DNA of 64,000 nt, from the NCBI GenBank assembly GCA_963457665.1, contig OY735231.1:33422869-33486868 (forward strand), in the 5' to 3' direction. Both the position numbers and the translations under genes were made by a program. Each line of letters opens with the position of its first letter. The stretch's first letter is position 1. Below the pieces are notes generated by a model. The model was not told the origin of the DNA. It made no database searches and saw nothing but the letters and a program-made list of their open reading frames with translations. Below, piece after piece: positions 11,590 through 23,202 of this stretch. The DNA comes from Thysanoteuthis rhombus (taxonomy: Eukaryota; Mollusca; Cephalopoda; Oegopsida; Thysanoteuthidae).

Positions 11590-11765
11590 ACTCTGTATTG
11601 TTTTGGGTTTGTTTTTTTTTTGCCCAGCAAAAAATGAGATAGTTTATCTATTCACTGATCACCCCTTTTCCCAATTTTCAATTGATCACCCCCAACGCAG
11701 CAGGCATATAATAGATGTCGGTCACGTGATGGTTTGTATTGAGTGACTAACCGGTTAGTTTCATA
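11590..11765 (+). repeat. Dispersed repeat family Y, copy 2 (3' half)
   Basis: TTCACTGATCACCCC, CCCAATTTTCAATTGATCAC and a GGTTTGTATTGAGTGACTA segment align with 1008-1100 and with 62490-62580. Only the 3' half of the family is present. Confidence 0.65.
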
Positions 11766-12004
11766 GCGACTTTAGATTTAGAGACTTCATCAAAGAGATG
11801 CTCAATTTCCACTGGAAGAGTAATCGAAAGAGAAACATTATGAAAGCATAGAAATTAGTGCAATATCAACGAAATAGTAGTAGCACAATTGATCGTAAAC
11901 TTTTCTAATAAACTATAAAAGAATAGTGCAGCTTACTGGTGATAAATATCATTACAAGAATACTGAAAACTATAAGAATTACAAACCCATTTCCTCTCTT
12001 TTGC

Positions 12005-12215
12005 TAAAACATCAAAAAAAGGTCAAAAGGGCTTTTTTTTTCAAACAGAAAAACAAAAAACATTTGTAGAAGGGATCTAGTGTACTAGTGATGTCCATTT
12101 TCAAGTCTATAACCAAAACGGTATGACCAGGAGTGCTGGAACGCACAAACAAACACATGCACCTGTAAAAACGATAGAACCCTCTGCCATCTTTAATAGC
12201 TACGGTTGTTTAACA
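12005..12215. repeat. Dispersed repeat family Z, copy 1
   Basis: Core shared with copies at 22570, 30000 and 38045: a TCTAGTGNACTAGTGATG-like phrase, TTTTCAAGTCT, ACAAAACGGTATGACCAG, then GATAGAACCC and a GCTACGGTTGTTNAA end. On the minus strand the GGGTTCTATC phrase resembles a tRNA B box, so family Z could be a tRNA-derived SINE read on the minus strand; no convincing A box was found. Confidence 0.75.
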
Positions 12216-12229
12216 AATTGTCTCGTGAT

Positions 12230-12475
12230 TGCTATTAGGACATTTCTCAGGTGTGCTTTCTGGTATTAGAGATCATTACAGGAATAATCACTTTCGGCAA
12301 CAGTCAATTGAGGTAGACTGATGGCAATAGTTCAGACTTTAAAATACTGAAAAGTTTAAAAATTACATATGTACAAAGAATCTCTCTTCTGAAAGCACAA
12401 AAGCTTTGAAAGGCCAGAGAAGCAAACTGTCCCCCCAATGCTATCAGAACATTTCTCAGGCGTGCTTTATTATCT
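12230..12475. repeat. 33-bp direct repeat pair
   Basis: GCTATTAGGACATTTCTCAG (12230) and GCTATCAGAACATTTCTCAG (12439), each followed by GYGTGCTTT, form an imperfect direct repeat about 210 bp apart next to family Z copy 1. Confidence 0.6.
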
Positions 12476-13166
12476 TCTACGTTTATCGATATCTGATTGA
12501 TTTTCATGACGGTGTCCTATTGAACACATGCATTATTTATACTGCCCTTAATCAATCATGCATTCTCTTTTTTCACACACACGGCCAATATCATGGTTAT
12601 CAATGGTAATGCATCTAGGATCTATTACAGCCAAGTGTTGTTTATTTGAGCGCTCAGGATTCGACACAACCAGAAAGGATCAAAGAAACTCTAGGCATGT
12701 GAGACAAAGTTACCGTATATGCTGGCGTTTAAGTTGACTTTTGAAGCATAAAGAAATTTCCCGAACTGATTCTGTTAGTATGTTTTGACCCTATGAACTT
12801 GACAGTTTGATGGACACAGAGCTGACTTATTATGGAAGAGTCAATTGATCCGAGAATATCGAACTACGGTAAATAGTTGTTTTTTGTGTGAATACGAGGC
12901 TTTGGTAAAAGATTTGAACTGGTGAAAATTAGAGCAGGCCATAACAACTGAAAATCATATCACATTGTCTAATAACACGACAGTCCGTATAAACCTACCG
13001 AAATGCTGTATTAGTGATAATTAACTTGTTTTAATAACTGGACTTGATAGATTTTTTAATAAATTTCCAACTCTCCAAACACTGCGATATTCCATCATTC
13101 TTATTTGATCACTATATAGCACATGATATCATAAATATTATACTTGTATAAAACAGTTGATTTTTA

Positions 13167-13485
13167 GATGTGTTCACACATCTCAATAAGACACTTTTCA
13201 GTCGGTCGGTATGTCTGTTCCGATTAAATTAATCAACAGAAAGAGTAAGGAAGGAAGGAAGAGGTGTGACGCCATTAAAAGAATGTACGGTCAGCATCTT
13301 TAGATTTAAAAAGAGCCAAAAATGGACCTAAACGCCAGAAATGGCCATTTATGATTTTTGTTGAAAATAATAGTCGAACCAATGGACTCAAAGAAAGATC
13401 TGCTCTTCTTCTTCCTCCTCCCCTTCCTGCTACTACTACCACGGGCGGTGGGTGCATCGTTAAACGTATGGTTCTTCTTTTCTTT
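13167..13485 (+). repeat. Dispersed repeat family X, copy 2
   Basis: Starts with the palindrome GATGTGTTCACACATC (13167-13182), then ACTTTTCAGTCGGTCGGT, AGAGCCAAAAATGG, a GGCCATTTATGATTTTTGTT segment, a CTTCTTCCTCCTCC tract, CTACTACTACC and GGTGGGTGCATCGTTAAACG, ending at a TATGGTTCTTC phrase. The same series occurs at 3231 and inverted at 60380. Overlapping frames on the minus strand are low-complexity by-products. Confidence 0.82.
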
Positions 13486-14182
13486 TCTTTTTTTACCAGT
13501 TGAACCTATTAATATATGAGATCCCGAAACATTTTTTTTAGAACCAAGCATAAAGTCAAACACATTATCTATTCTATTGTGTAACATTTAAAACCAGCAA
13601 CACAGAATTCAATCAATAAGACTCAACAGCTTGATACAAGATCCTGGAACGTTGTAAAATGATAAAAGGCCACCATATGATATAACGTTACGACACTAAA
13701 TAGATACATAAAATCGTTCAAATTCATTTGCTTTAAAGTTTGAGTTTCAAATATCACTATACCGCATTTATAACCGTACAAGCCCAACTCAAATATGAAA
13801 ATATAAGAGTGTAACTAACAAGATTTTATATTCCATTAAAGCACAAGTTTGTTATCAGAGGTTTACCAAAGAGAAGTTGGCTGATTTGAGACGAGGTCAA
13901 AATTATCTTTGATAATACGAGCATTTATGCAAAATCAGTGACATCTGGAGGGTACACTTATCAGCATTCCAAGAGTGATACCAACAGGGGAATTGGTATC
14001 ACTGTGCATCTAGACTGGAACATTCAAATAGCACTTGTATTCACCTTTTGTACAGAATGTCTACTTGGCAGCTATGTGTTAGATGTGTTCCCAGCGCTTT
14101 TTTTTTTAAACCAGGGATTTAATACAAAGTTGAAAGCCGTTTTTTTTTTCGTTGGAAACACACACACACATATATAAAGATG

Positions 14183-14480
14183 CTTTTTGAAACCAAAACT
14201 ATCACCAAAGCTGCCAACGAGGGTTTCTTCAGTTTTCAAGCAGGTTTGGCTGGCTATGCATGTATGTATGTATCCCGCTTACATCTCGTGGCAATTGAGT
14301 CAGAAAGCGGTAAAATTTAAATATTTACTCCTTAAGTTTAGAAAAAAAATTGCATTTTTAGAAATTGCAAATCCCAGCTAAACAGTTTTTTTAGTGATGG
14401 GTCTGATTTGCTAATTGAGTGTATGCTTAATTAGTCCCTTAGTTTGTGTTTGGTTATTTTCACGTTTGTTTTTTGAAAAT
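14183..14480 (+). repeat. Dispersed repeat family Y, copy 3
   Basis: GCTGCCAACGAGGGTTTCTT, then CAGTTTTCAAG, a GGCTGGCTATGCATGTATGT segment and AAATATTTACTCCTTAAG align with 62330-62460 and, more weakly, with 655-815. Confidence 0.78.
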
Positions 14481-15074
14481 TTGGACTTTTTAGGGATTAC
14501 TCCCGAATTAAAAGAGTGAGAAGTATTTCATTCATAGATCGTATTAAATCTAAAGTAAACAGTATTTTTACATTGAAAATAAAGTTATTTGATCCAAGGG
14601 CTAAATCTAGCCACTTTCAAATATTCACATAGCAGCAGCTGATCATGTATAGCGTCTATCCGGTTTATCTCTCTTTAAAATATCGCCATAACGTTTCAAT
14701 GTGCCTATTTCAAAGAAGTAGCAACATTTATTTATAGTCCTCTGATATCCAACAATTCCAATAACTCGAACTTTGATTGAATTTCTAAAGCCACGAATAT
14801 AGTTTGATCAGTGACCGGTTTCTTATTCGTATCACACTGATTGACAGCCCGAATAAACTTCAGAGAGATCACATCGTACATGACATATCGTACGAGTCTA
14901 CTTTTGTCGGTAATCATAGTAATAAATATTGCTTATAGAGTAAATAAAGGTATGCTTAAATATGCTGAGAAAGGTATATTTGAATCTCCACGGAGTAAAG
15001 TACGAGGAATAATTCATACCGGTATGCAATGTTTTTTTTTCAAAAATTTATTGATAATAAAAAAATAAGATACA

Positions 15075-15370
15075 GATATCTAACGATGCGTGCATCACCC
15101 GCGGTAGTTGTTGGAAGGAGAGCGAGTAGTCTCTCCTTGAGTTCATTGATTCTCATATTTGTTGAATATTGCGATAGGGAAATATTCTGCAAATATTATT
15201 TTCAATAAAAATCGGAAATGGCCATTTTTGGCTTTCTTTTTTAATGCATAAATGTGGGCCTCAGACATTCTATTATTACATCATTAGCAACTGGTAGATA
15301 AATTAATTGGAAATAGACCGACCGACTGACCGGTCGCGAAGCGTCTAATGGAGGTGTGAGGACACACCAA
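15075..15370 (-). repeat. Dispersed repeat family X, copy 3 (inverted)
   Basis: Read on the minus strand, it starts at the palindrome GGTGTGTCCTCACACC (15353-15368), continues through GGTCAGTCGGTCGGTC, GCCAAAAATGGCC and TTTTTATTGAAAATAAT, and ends near GGGTGATGCACGCATCGTTA. The palindrome's arms differ from copies 1, 2 and 4 yet still pair. Confidence 0.75.
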
Positions 15371-15497
15371 AAAATGCACCTAGAATTCGATAAAACAGGA
15401 CTAACTGCTGCAGGGTCAAACTCAACTCCTACTTCTATTCAAACCAAAGATGATTACTGCAACTTCTGTACTGTATATATGATAGATAAAAAAATGA

Positions 15498-15531
<34 letters not shown>
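15498..15531. repeat. (AT)n-(GT)n compound microsatellite
   Basis: AT units run into GT units. Confidence 0.95.
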
Positions 15532-15598
15532 AAAAAATATATTTATCTATTAGAATGAAATGAGTCCTTGAGTATTTGTAATGTAACTTTGGTAGTAA

Positions 15599-15675
15599 GA
15601 CTGGTCAGTTTGGCTCAGTTGGTAAGGGAGCTGCCTGCCGATCACTTTGTCGTGATTTCAAATCGCGGTAGGAAA
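15599..15675 (+). repeat. tRNA-derived SINE head
   Basis: TGGCTCAGTTGG (15611-15622) is a good RNA polymerase III A box and sits in a D-arm-like GCTC...GGAGC fold. CGTGA-TTTCAAA-TCGCG (15651-15667) is a 5-bp T-arm with a 7-base loop, including a B-box-like GATTTCAAATC. The acceptor stem does not pair and no CCA-type end is visible, so this is a tRNA-derived SINE promoter or a tRNA pseudogene rather than a tRNA gene. An AAAATGGATATTTTATTA tail follows. Confidence 0.6.
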
Positions 15676-15941
15676 ATGGATATTTTATTAATGTATTTAC
15701 TTATTAGATTGAAATAAGCTCTGCGTATGTGTGACATAAATTTTCAGTTGGGAAACATTGATTTTCACATACCAGTTTGGTGTATCATGATCAGACAGAC
15801 AAACACTGAAATGTCTACTCCCATTGATTAGGTGAGAGTTGTTTTTGTTGTTGTTGGTGTTACGGTAGAAAACAGCTTATTTCAGCCGCCTTCTTGGACT
15901 GGAGTTTGACAAAAAATAAATGGCAAAATATATAATTAAAA

Positions 15942-15942
15942 C

Positions 15943-16004
<62 letters not shown>
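15942..16004. repeat. (TTA)n microsatellite
   Basis: About 20 TTA units with no interruption. The frame running through it encodes only poly-Tyr and is not a gene. Confidence 0.97.
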
Positions 16005-16006
<2 letters not shown>

Positions 16007-16925
16007 CACCAGTTACCTGGTGGTCATTGCTGGAGGTTGAGTGTCAGCAAGTCTCTTCAGGTCTCCAGCCCTCCTACCACCAGCTATCACAGTGGTGCTA
16101 TGGTTCGTACCTCTATCACTATTTGTGTGTGTTATTACTATTATTTTCTTTCCCCTCCTCTTCTGCTATCAGCTGGAGTCGTAGACTTCATATTTCTTGC
16201 ACTTTCCTCAGTATTCGTGCAGTCCCCAGGAGTAATGTGGTCTGTATAATGTCGATCCTTCCTTGTTGTTGCTGTTATTATTAGGCCCAATAAATGTTGA
16301 TGGTGTACCTGCTGTTATCTGTGTGGTCTATATTTATCTAGTGTAGTCTGGACTTACCAATCATTGTATGTGTGTCCTTGTCTCACTGAATAACAAATAA
16401 CTTATGGTTACTTGAACCGTAACTCAGTTTATTACCTGTCTCTCTTGGAACACTTGAATCTCTAACTTCTGTTTACATTGGCTTCGATTTCTACCGGTAG
16501 AACGAGGTTCAGTCACAAAGCGTACGCACACAGGCATTCACACGCACACTGAATTTAGACAACAGAAGTTGAAAGGGAAACTTGGAATTTTTTCAAAAAA
16601 AGAAAAAAAAACAACAACGATGTGGTTTTGTAATTGGAATTATTTGATCAAATTCGAAAGTGCTTCGACAAAAATTGGCGATAGTATGAAGGCTAGAGTT
16701 GTTGTAGGGTCAAGGAGAGATGTCGGTACACTCGCGAAATCTTTAATGCAGGTTCATGTGAGTAAAGATTCATTAAGTTTAACTCTTAGAAATTAGACCA
16801 AACAACTTATTGAATACTTCCAGTCTTAATTTAAAGGATCAATTGTGCCTCACGCTGACGTACTGATTGCAGCGAGTGGAAGGGGGCGTCCCGAGTGACT
16901 CCATAATATTTTGGGGGCGAAAATT

Positions 16926-17113
16926 CAGCATTTACCGCAACACTTAGCGCTATTTTTAGCGATTTTAGCTAATCTTTAGCTATTTTCTTGCGACTTTAGA
17001 TGAATCCAGCCATTTTCAACAATTCTAAATTGCTTTGAAAGGGCTAACTATGCTTCTCTTTTTTTTAGCATGTTTTGGCATTTTCTGAGGCCATTTTTCA
17101 ATTGGCAACGCTG
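16926..17113. mobile_element. Probable hAT-type MITE, 188 bp
   Basis: The right end ATTGGCAACGCTG is the reverse complement of CAGCGTTGCCAAT, the classic end of hAT non-autonomous elements. The left end CAGCATTTACCGCAAC is a diverged match. The body is made of TTAGCGCTATTTTTAGCG and TTTTAGCTA phrases, similar to 32473-32603 and to a fragment at 25525-25595. The 8-bp flanks do not match well (GGGGGCGA and GGGGGAGG at best), so boundaries are provisional. Confidence 0.5.
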
Positions 17114-17239
17114 GGGGGAGGTGACACCCCGTGCTACTGCCCCGGGCGACATCAACCCTAAGAACGCCCCAGATGTCTCATATATCCACGAGCATTTGAA
17201 CAAATCTGTAAATGTATCAATTGAATAAACACTTGATTG

Positions 17240-17303
17240 CTTCTTATAGCTCAGTGCTTAAAGCTCTTGTCTTTTAAACCAGAAGTTTTAGCGCTCATAA
17301 GAA
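17240..17303 (+). pseudogene. tRNA-Lys(UUU)-like relic
   Basis: TATAGCTCAGTG forms an A box and D-arm with AGCT pairing, and an anticodon-like arm follows with the loop CTTTTAA, which would read UUU. TTCTTA at the 5' side pairs with TAAGAA at the 3' side (17298-17303), giving an acceptor-like stem. The T-arm is about 8 nt too short and the B box is degenerate (TTTTAGCGCTC), so it should not be a working tRNA. A SINE-derived piece is the alternative. Confidence 0.4.
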
Positions 17304-17403
17304 AAAAAAAGGTTTCTGATAGGAAACCCTCAAATTATAAATGCATTAGATTTAGTATACTTCGACTTAAGTACTCATTATTATCAGAAGAGAAAATAAA
17401 TTA

Positions 17404-17651
17404 CAGGACCCCCTCCCCTTGATTACTGTGGTTAATGCGAAACCGTGCTAATCGAATATGGGAAATAATCGAAACCTTTGGGAAGCAATGTGATTCACCC
17501 CTAACTTAATTTTTTTTTTAAATTAAAAATAATTTTTGAGACAATTTTTCGATGCATAATCGGGCGCGCTATTCGATTTTTTTTTTTTTTTTGTATAAAA
17601 CTCATTGGCACTTTCATCGAAAATGTGTTATTCAGGATCGAGGGATTCCTG
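17404..17651. mobile_element. Pogo/Tigger-like MITE, 248 bp, TA target duplication
   Basis: The left end CAGGACCCCCTCCCCTTGAT and the right end (reverse complement) CAGGAATCCCTCGATCCTGA are imperfect terminal inverted repeats. TA flanks both sides (17402-17403 and 17652-17653), as expected for Tc1/mariner/pogo insertion. The interior has CGATTTTTTTT and GATGCATAATCGGGCGCGC phrases but no coding frame. Confidence 0.65.
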
Positions 17652-17654
17652 TAT

Positions 17655-19220
17655 AATAGTGCAATTTAGAGACTTTATGAATGGTAATGTTTAACATTTT
17701 ATGGAATTACAATTCTGAAATTTCAAGATGTTTAAGTTCCTTTTCATTTTACATCCATATGGCCATCGTTTGAAATTAAAACCGGTTGATCAGTTCATGT
17801 CACAACTCACTCTACTTCTGCTCCCCTGAGCAATTTTAGCATACAATCGTAACCTGATGCCAATAAATGATGTGATCAACTATACTCAGTGTCACTTGAT
17901 ACAAATGCATAATTGGAAAAGTAGTGTGTAGTTCTTTAAATAATCAGGCGTTCCTATATCTATATCGGGTGTGCTCCGTATCATAAAAAAATAGCAATAA
18001 AATGAATAAAATGTCTGTCCGAATTCAACCACCAATATATTGCCGCGTTGATGTAAGAAACCAGGAGAAGCAAAGCAAATTTATCAAGATATTGAGAAAA
18101 ATGACTTGAACCAACAATTCTCATTAAAAGAAAAACCAAAAGTTCAATAAGATTGCTTCAGGAGGTCCAGTCTTTGCACATTCCGAACACTGAGAGTTCT
18201 CGAGGATAAACACATTTTAAAAGTTCTTTAAGGTATCAAATCCTCCTCAAATTTGTCCCAGAGGAAAATTTCTTTGATCTGACAGAAGCGCAGTGTATTG
18301 GATTAACGTCATCTGTACACCTATTCAACATCTCATGTTTTGTCTCAATAAGTGGCTTTATTGTAAATGTTTATTTCTTTAGCCATAAAACAAAGCTTAG
18401 AGATGATTTTGGCGTAACTTTCAATTCAGATAACATTGCAAATTGAGAGTATACGAACAAATTACACATGAATTCTCATGTACCCCCTTGAAGTAAAATC
18501 TCATCAACAAAGATCTCAAAAATTGAGACGCTTAGCCTTATTTAATGAAAACACATCAAACACTAGAGACGATTCCACAAAGAAAAATTATCAAAACAAT
18601 TTCACGCTTTGGTCATCTTTCATGGAGAACAATGATAACCTGTGTATAACAGAGTAAAGTAAATGCTAAAATTTATGAAGTTTTGGTTTTAATCTCATTG
18701 CACGGAGCTGAAGCCGGTAAATCGATTAAACTTTCTTATCTTGAAACACAATAATACACTTTACATCACATCACAATTTCTACAGTTTGCAGTTGATGAT
18801 ACGTGTATATTGGACATTTCTCATCGCTTTGTTGCTTGTATATTGCGTTATTAAAATAAGACTCTGTCGATCTTGAATTATAATCTTGCTAAAAGGAAAT
18901 AAGTTGAAAATTTCTACCACAGAATATACATGTTCACCTCTAAGCAGATAAACAAAGCAATGACAGAAAGTGCAGTTTTTTTTCACAGCTTCTGGTAGAT
19001 TGACTAAGCGAAATATGCAAACAATGACATGAAAAACTGTTTAAGGTCATATTCATCCGGTTTGAAGGTTTGTGTTTACACAATGCCGTTGATAAGGTGC
19101 ATATCTTTAGAATCTAATACTATGAAGACTAAGAATGTTTCTTTGTTTGTTTCTAACTATAACTTTTATTGACTCCTTCGCAGTTGCACATTACGAGTTG
19201 AAATTTTGTATACGGGGTAA
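17655..19220. other. AT-rich spacer, no gene seen
   Basis: No recognisable gene, RNA or repeat. One minus-strand frame near 18780-18986 is short and without similarity that I recognise. Confidence 0.5.
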
Positions 19221-19224
19221 GTTC

Positions 19225-19990
19225 ACTGCTGGATGAACATAGCATTGGTGGCAATTACCTTAAAAGATCAATTTGTGGACAAGCCGATGTTAGCTTTTCC
19301 TATCTATGGAGACAGCTGCACACAACAAGCTGGAAAATTGTGTATGGTGTTAACTTTGGGTGGCCAGGTCAATTTTGGTGGGGTCAGGTCAATTTTTGCA
19401 TTTTCAAATCTAACGGAGACCGCTGCACCTTAAAGGAGGCAAATTTGTATTCAAGTGTAATTTGACCCCAGGGTGAACATGGGTTTGGTAGTGATTACCT
19501 CTGATGAACCATGATGGTCAATTCAAGGTCAGGTCGATTTTGACATTCCCAAGTCGAACGGAGACAGCTGCACCGTACGGCCTGCAAATTTGTGACGAGT
19601 GTAACTTGACCCCACTATGAGCATACAATAGGTGGTGATGACCTCTGGTGACTCTACAGTTCAAAACAAGGTGAGGTCAATTTAGATATTTTCACATCTT
19701 ACGGAGACTGCTGCGCCATATGGGCTGCTATTCTGTGAGAAAGGGTAGTTTGACCCCATAATAGATAGTGCTGATATACATTACCAGTAAAGGTCACTTT
19801 TAGGTCAGGTCACTTTGACATTCACTAAAAAGGTCAATTTGGGCCTTTTCAAAACTATCGAAGATGGCTGCACCCTATCAATGGCCACAGAACATAGGAT
19901 AGGTAGTGCTAAACTTCTGGGATCTCTTAATGTCAAGTTAGAATCAGGTCAATTTAGGCTTACCTAAGAGAGACGGTTGCCCCCTTACGA
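19225..19990. repeat. Diverged ~145-bp tandem satellite, six units
   Basis: The phrase GAC-NGCTGCACC recurs at 19311, 19418, 19563, 19706, 19863 and 19972. Three spacings are 143-157 bp and two are shortened to about 108 bp. Each unit also carries AGGTCAATTT, a TNACGGAGAC phrase, a TTTGACCCCA phrase and a GGTNGTGATTACCTC phrase. Divergence between units is high, so the array is old. The frame at 19233-19433 is a by-product. Confidence 0.85.
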
Positions 19991-20487
19991 ACAGCAAAAA
20001 GACTCCTCATCAGTAAATCTCATCACACGGATATACATACACACAAGCGAGTGTAAATCAAGTGATAAAGAAAAAGAAACGTCGGAGGAATTTTGTGATT
20101 GAATGTACACGTACTGATGGGTACATTGTTATACATTGCACAAACTGAAGCAAATGTGGTTGTTCATGTAAGTGTTTATACGATTTGATTCTAATCAGTA
20201 AGATTCCCCTTATTCACGATTGTTTACTAACGAAACCAGATGACATTTACTATCTAAGTAAGTCGGGGCTTCGTAAACCAATCTGAAGGAACTTTTTAGA
20301 GATGCTAGAGTTAATCCCACAAAATGTTCCGGTGAACCACGTATTCTGCCCACACATTTCACACGATCTATGAAAAAAAAAATCAGAGAATGAAGCCGTC
20401 GCTATCGTTACTGGCTTTGGGTGTAGACCTTTGCATCATAATTAAGTGATAAATATTACTGGAATGTTAATAAGAATGGTTGAAAAG

Positions 20488-20620
20488 AATGGTCGGATCT
20501 GTCTCAGATTGGAGACAGGATCGATTACAGAAACTGGTGATTGCGATTAGCCTGCTTGAAATAGACTCGTTTGGGTTGATAAACTCGAAAGGTGTTGACT
20601 TCAAGAGACTGCTAAACAGA
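20488..20620 (+). repeat. Repeat W, copy 1
   Basis: GGTCGGATCTGTCTCAGATT, then GATTACAG, a TGGTGATTGCGATTAGCCT segment and CTCGAAAGGTGTTGACTTCA match 22418-22545 closely (about four of five bases by eye). The frame stays open across this copy (RLQKLVIAISLLEIDSFGL), while copy 2 has a stop in the equivalent place, so coding ancestry is possible but unidentified. Confidence 0.75.
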
Positions 20621-20624
20621 AAAG

Positions 20625-22410
20625 AATCTTATTCGCAAAAGAATTTGACGGAGAATGTGGTAAACTGTTCTACTTGGTAAAATAATGAAAGCAATATGAT
20701 CAGAGAAAATAGATCATATATAAATTAACTTCTCAATTTTACGCATGATGAACTATAGAATTGCAGTAATTTTGAAATTCTGTGTTAATTCTTATTATGG
20801 CAGATGCTTAGCATATCTATATCAAATTGCACTTTTGCCTTTACAAATTATTTACTTTGCAAGTTAGACCAAGTGTGTTTTGAAGCGATGAAAATGTTTA
20901 TTTAATGAATATAACAGAAAATTCAGCTTTAGAAAGCCAAAATATTAGTCCCTTAAAGAAAATCCAGAGAAAATCGGATGGAAAAGTAGATATTGTCTGA
21001 AATTTCGGGAAGAGCCATTAGCATCTAGAGAATTTCTTCAATTGTCAAAAAAACTCTTAGAGTTTTGAGGATTAGGTTGTTTGAACAATCACAGAGCTAT
21101 TAAAGCCAATAGATGCGTTAAATAGTCACGGAAGATGCATCATTCGAGAAATTAGTCTCTTTTGTGGCTATTTTAATTCAAAAAGATAATAACAACGAGT
21201 CGAAAAAGTTTTGTATCTCACTCGAATAACAATTTAGTTCCATCCATTATGCTTTAAAGTTACTAAATATCACTTTGCTTTCTGGATGAAGAAAGTAAAA
21301 TTTTTTCATTTGACAAACTGCAGTCCAAGCTGGAGTTTTCCCCATAACAATAACAAGAACAATCCTCTCCAAATTTAGTGGGGTAAACTCTTCACTGTTT
21401 GTCTATCGCAACCTACAGTGATTGAAGCCACGCCCGTATGATTAGAAGGCGGCTGTCTTACTATCTGAGCTTAACTAAGAAGTCATATACAACTACGAAT
21501 TTATTTGCAGTATGTATAATACAAAAGTAATACTAATCATCTTCAGTTGAAGTTGAAGTAGGATTGGAGTTTAATCCTGCTGCAGTCAGGCTTGTTTTCT
21601 TCTCTTCTGCAACTGGTAATTTTTAAAACTTGTTTTCAAGCAGTTTCTTTTCAAGTGACTCTCAGCTATACAATAAGCCAAAGTAGTGTACGAATCATTC
21701 ATGTAGCGCAAACATGCAGTGTCAGATAGTGGGATATCATGTTCAATACGGTGAATAACAAATTATTTGGAACTCACAATTTGGGAAGAGATATAGAAAT
21801 AAAAGTATTTCACTTTATATGCATTCATTCATAGAATATAACAATGATTTATAATATCGAATCTCTGTAGCCAAGAGGGTTTGAGTATCTGTGTCTATTT
21901 GTGTGCATATCACATTTCTGTGGCCACGACCTTGAAAATTTGCATGTGTACACCACCAGGCACCATCTAAAACCGTATTTTTGTTGTTGTTTTTTTCCAG
22001 TATTTGTTAGTGCCTATAGGGTCATCATGAACCAACAATTACCAAATCTTGTGCTGGCATTTGAAAAAAGATATTGTTGGATAAAAGACATATTTTTCTT
22101 AGATAAATTCCGAGAAGATAATCATTAGGATAATTAGTTCTGGTACACGGTGATTAATTTATGCTCGGTACAGATATTATTCTGTTTTTCCTACCTTCCT
22201 GCGGTCGAATGTCACGCTTTTATTTTGATAAGAAGGAAGGGAGAGAAGGAGAAAAAAGAAAGTTAGATACCGAATTTATTTATGTATAATATGCAATTTT
22301 CTCCCCAGATCTTTTAACCCAGAAATTAGGGATGCGTATTATTCACAAGATCTAAATGTTACCCTTTTTTTTTCGTGGACAAGTGCATGGCCATATTCGA
22401 GACAGTTGAA
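20625..22410. other. AT-rich spacer, no gene seen
   Basis: No gene or shared repeat recognised. The frame at 21901-22128 is short and of unremarkable composition. Confidence 0.45.
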
Positions 22411-22417
22411 TAAAATG

Positions 22418-22545
22418 GTTAGATCTGTCTCGGATTAGAGAAAGGATCAATTACAGCAAGTGGTGATTGCCGATAGCCTACTTGAAATAAACTCGTTTGA
22501 GATGATAGACTCGAAAGGTGTTGACTTCAGAGACTGGTAAACGAA
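22418..22545 (+). repeat. Repeat W, copy 2
   Basis: Second copy of the 20488 block: GGTTAGATCTGTCTCGGATT, AGTGGTGATTGCCGATAGCC, ACTCGAAAGGTGTTGACTTC. It is immediately followed by family Z copy 2. Confidence 0.75.
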
Positions 22546-22569
22546 TTCAGATGTTATTAATAAATCATA

Positions 22570-22795
22570 CCCGTGAAAATGAGGCCTCCAAAAGGTCAAA
22601 AAAATTGTTTCCCCAAAAATCAAAATAAAGCATTGTTAAAAGGGGTCTAGTGGAGTACTGATGCCAATTTTCAAGTCTGTAGACAAAACGGTATGACCAG
22701 AAGCGCTGAAACGCCAAAAACACGCATGTATATGGAGGATAGAACCCGTCGTCACCTTTGATGGCTACGATCGTTCAATGTTCATTATATAAAAT
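22570..22795. repeat. Dispersed repeat family Z, copy 2
   Basis: The best-preserved core: GGGTCTAGTGGAGTACTGAT, GCCAATTTTCAAGTCTGTAG, ACAAAACGGTATGACCAG, GGATAGAACCCGTCGTC, GATGGCTACGATCGTTCAA. It matches 12005, 30160 and 38200. Confidence 0.8.
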
Positions 22796-22921
22796 AGGTG
22801 TGACCACTTTTTACATAAATTAAGATAGTTCTCATTAAATGATACATCACTATATTGATCATATGATTTCCACCATCTCCACATGTTGACTTCATGACAG
22901 ATGCACTTTTACGGCCAACAC

Positions 22922-23110
22922 ACGCAAAGTTCGAAGGTCGCTCTTGAATTTGTTTTTCTTTAGTTTAGGATGCGAGAACATTTTTCATTTGCGTATATAA
23001 AATCATTTCAGTGCTATTAAACCATCTTGTCCTATCATCGTTTTAAAAATAATCTGAGGAATCATTTTTAGGATTTTCACCAGTGTCCTCCATTGTATTG
23101 ACGTAGAACT
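22922..23110. repeat. Left arm of long inverted repeat
   Basis: The reverse complement of this arm (AGTTCTACGTCAATACAATG, then GGACACTGGTGAAAATCCTA, and AATGATTTTATAT) matches 24473-24620 over roughly 120 bp at about 80% by eye. A second, weaker match (TCGAACTTTGC) lies further out. The arms bracket about 1.36 kb. Confidence 0.75.
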
Positions 23111-23202
23111 TGCAACTGTTTTGTTGGCAATGCCGCAAATATGATTTCATTCTGTACGTATTCGGTAATTACAATAAATCTGACAAAACACTCCTAGTTT
23201 AC

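Noticed and set aside
15599..15675. Functional tRNA gene
   Set aside because: D-arm and T-arm are present but the acceptor stem does not pair, so it is treated as SINE-derived.
15920..16249. 109-codon plus-strand frame with a long tyrosine run
   Set aside because: The run is a direct translation of the (TTA)n microsatellite; the flanking part has no recognisable domain.
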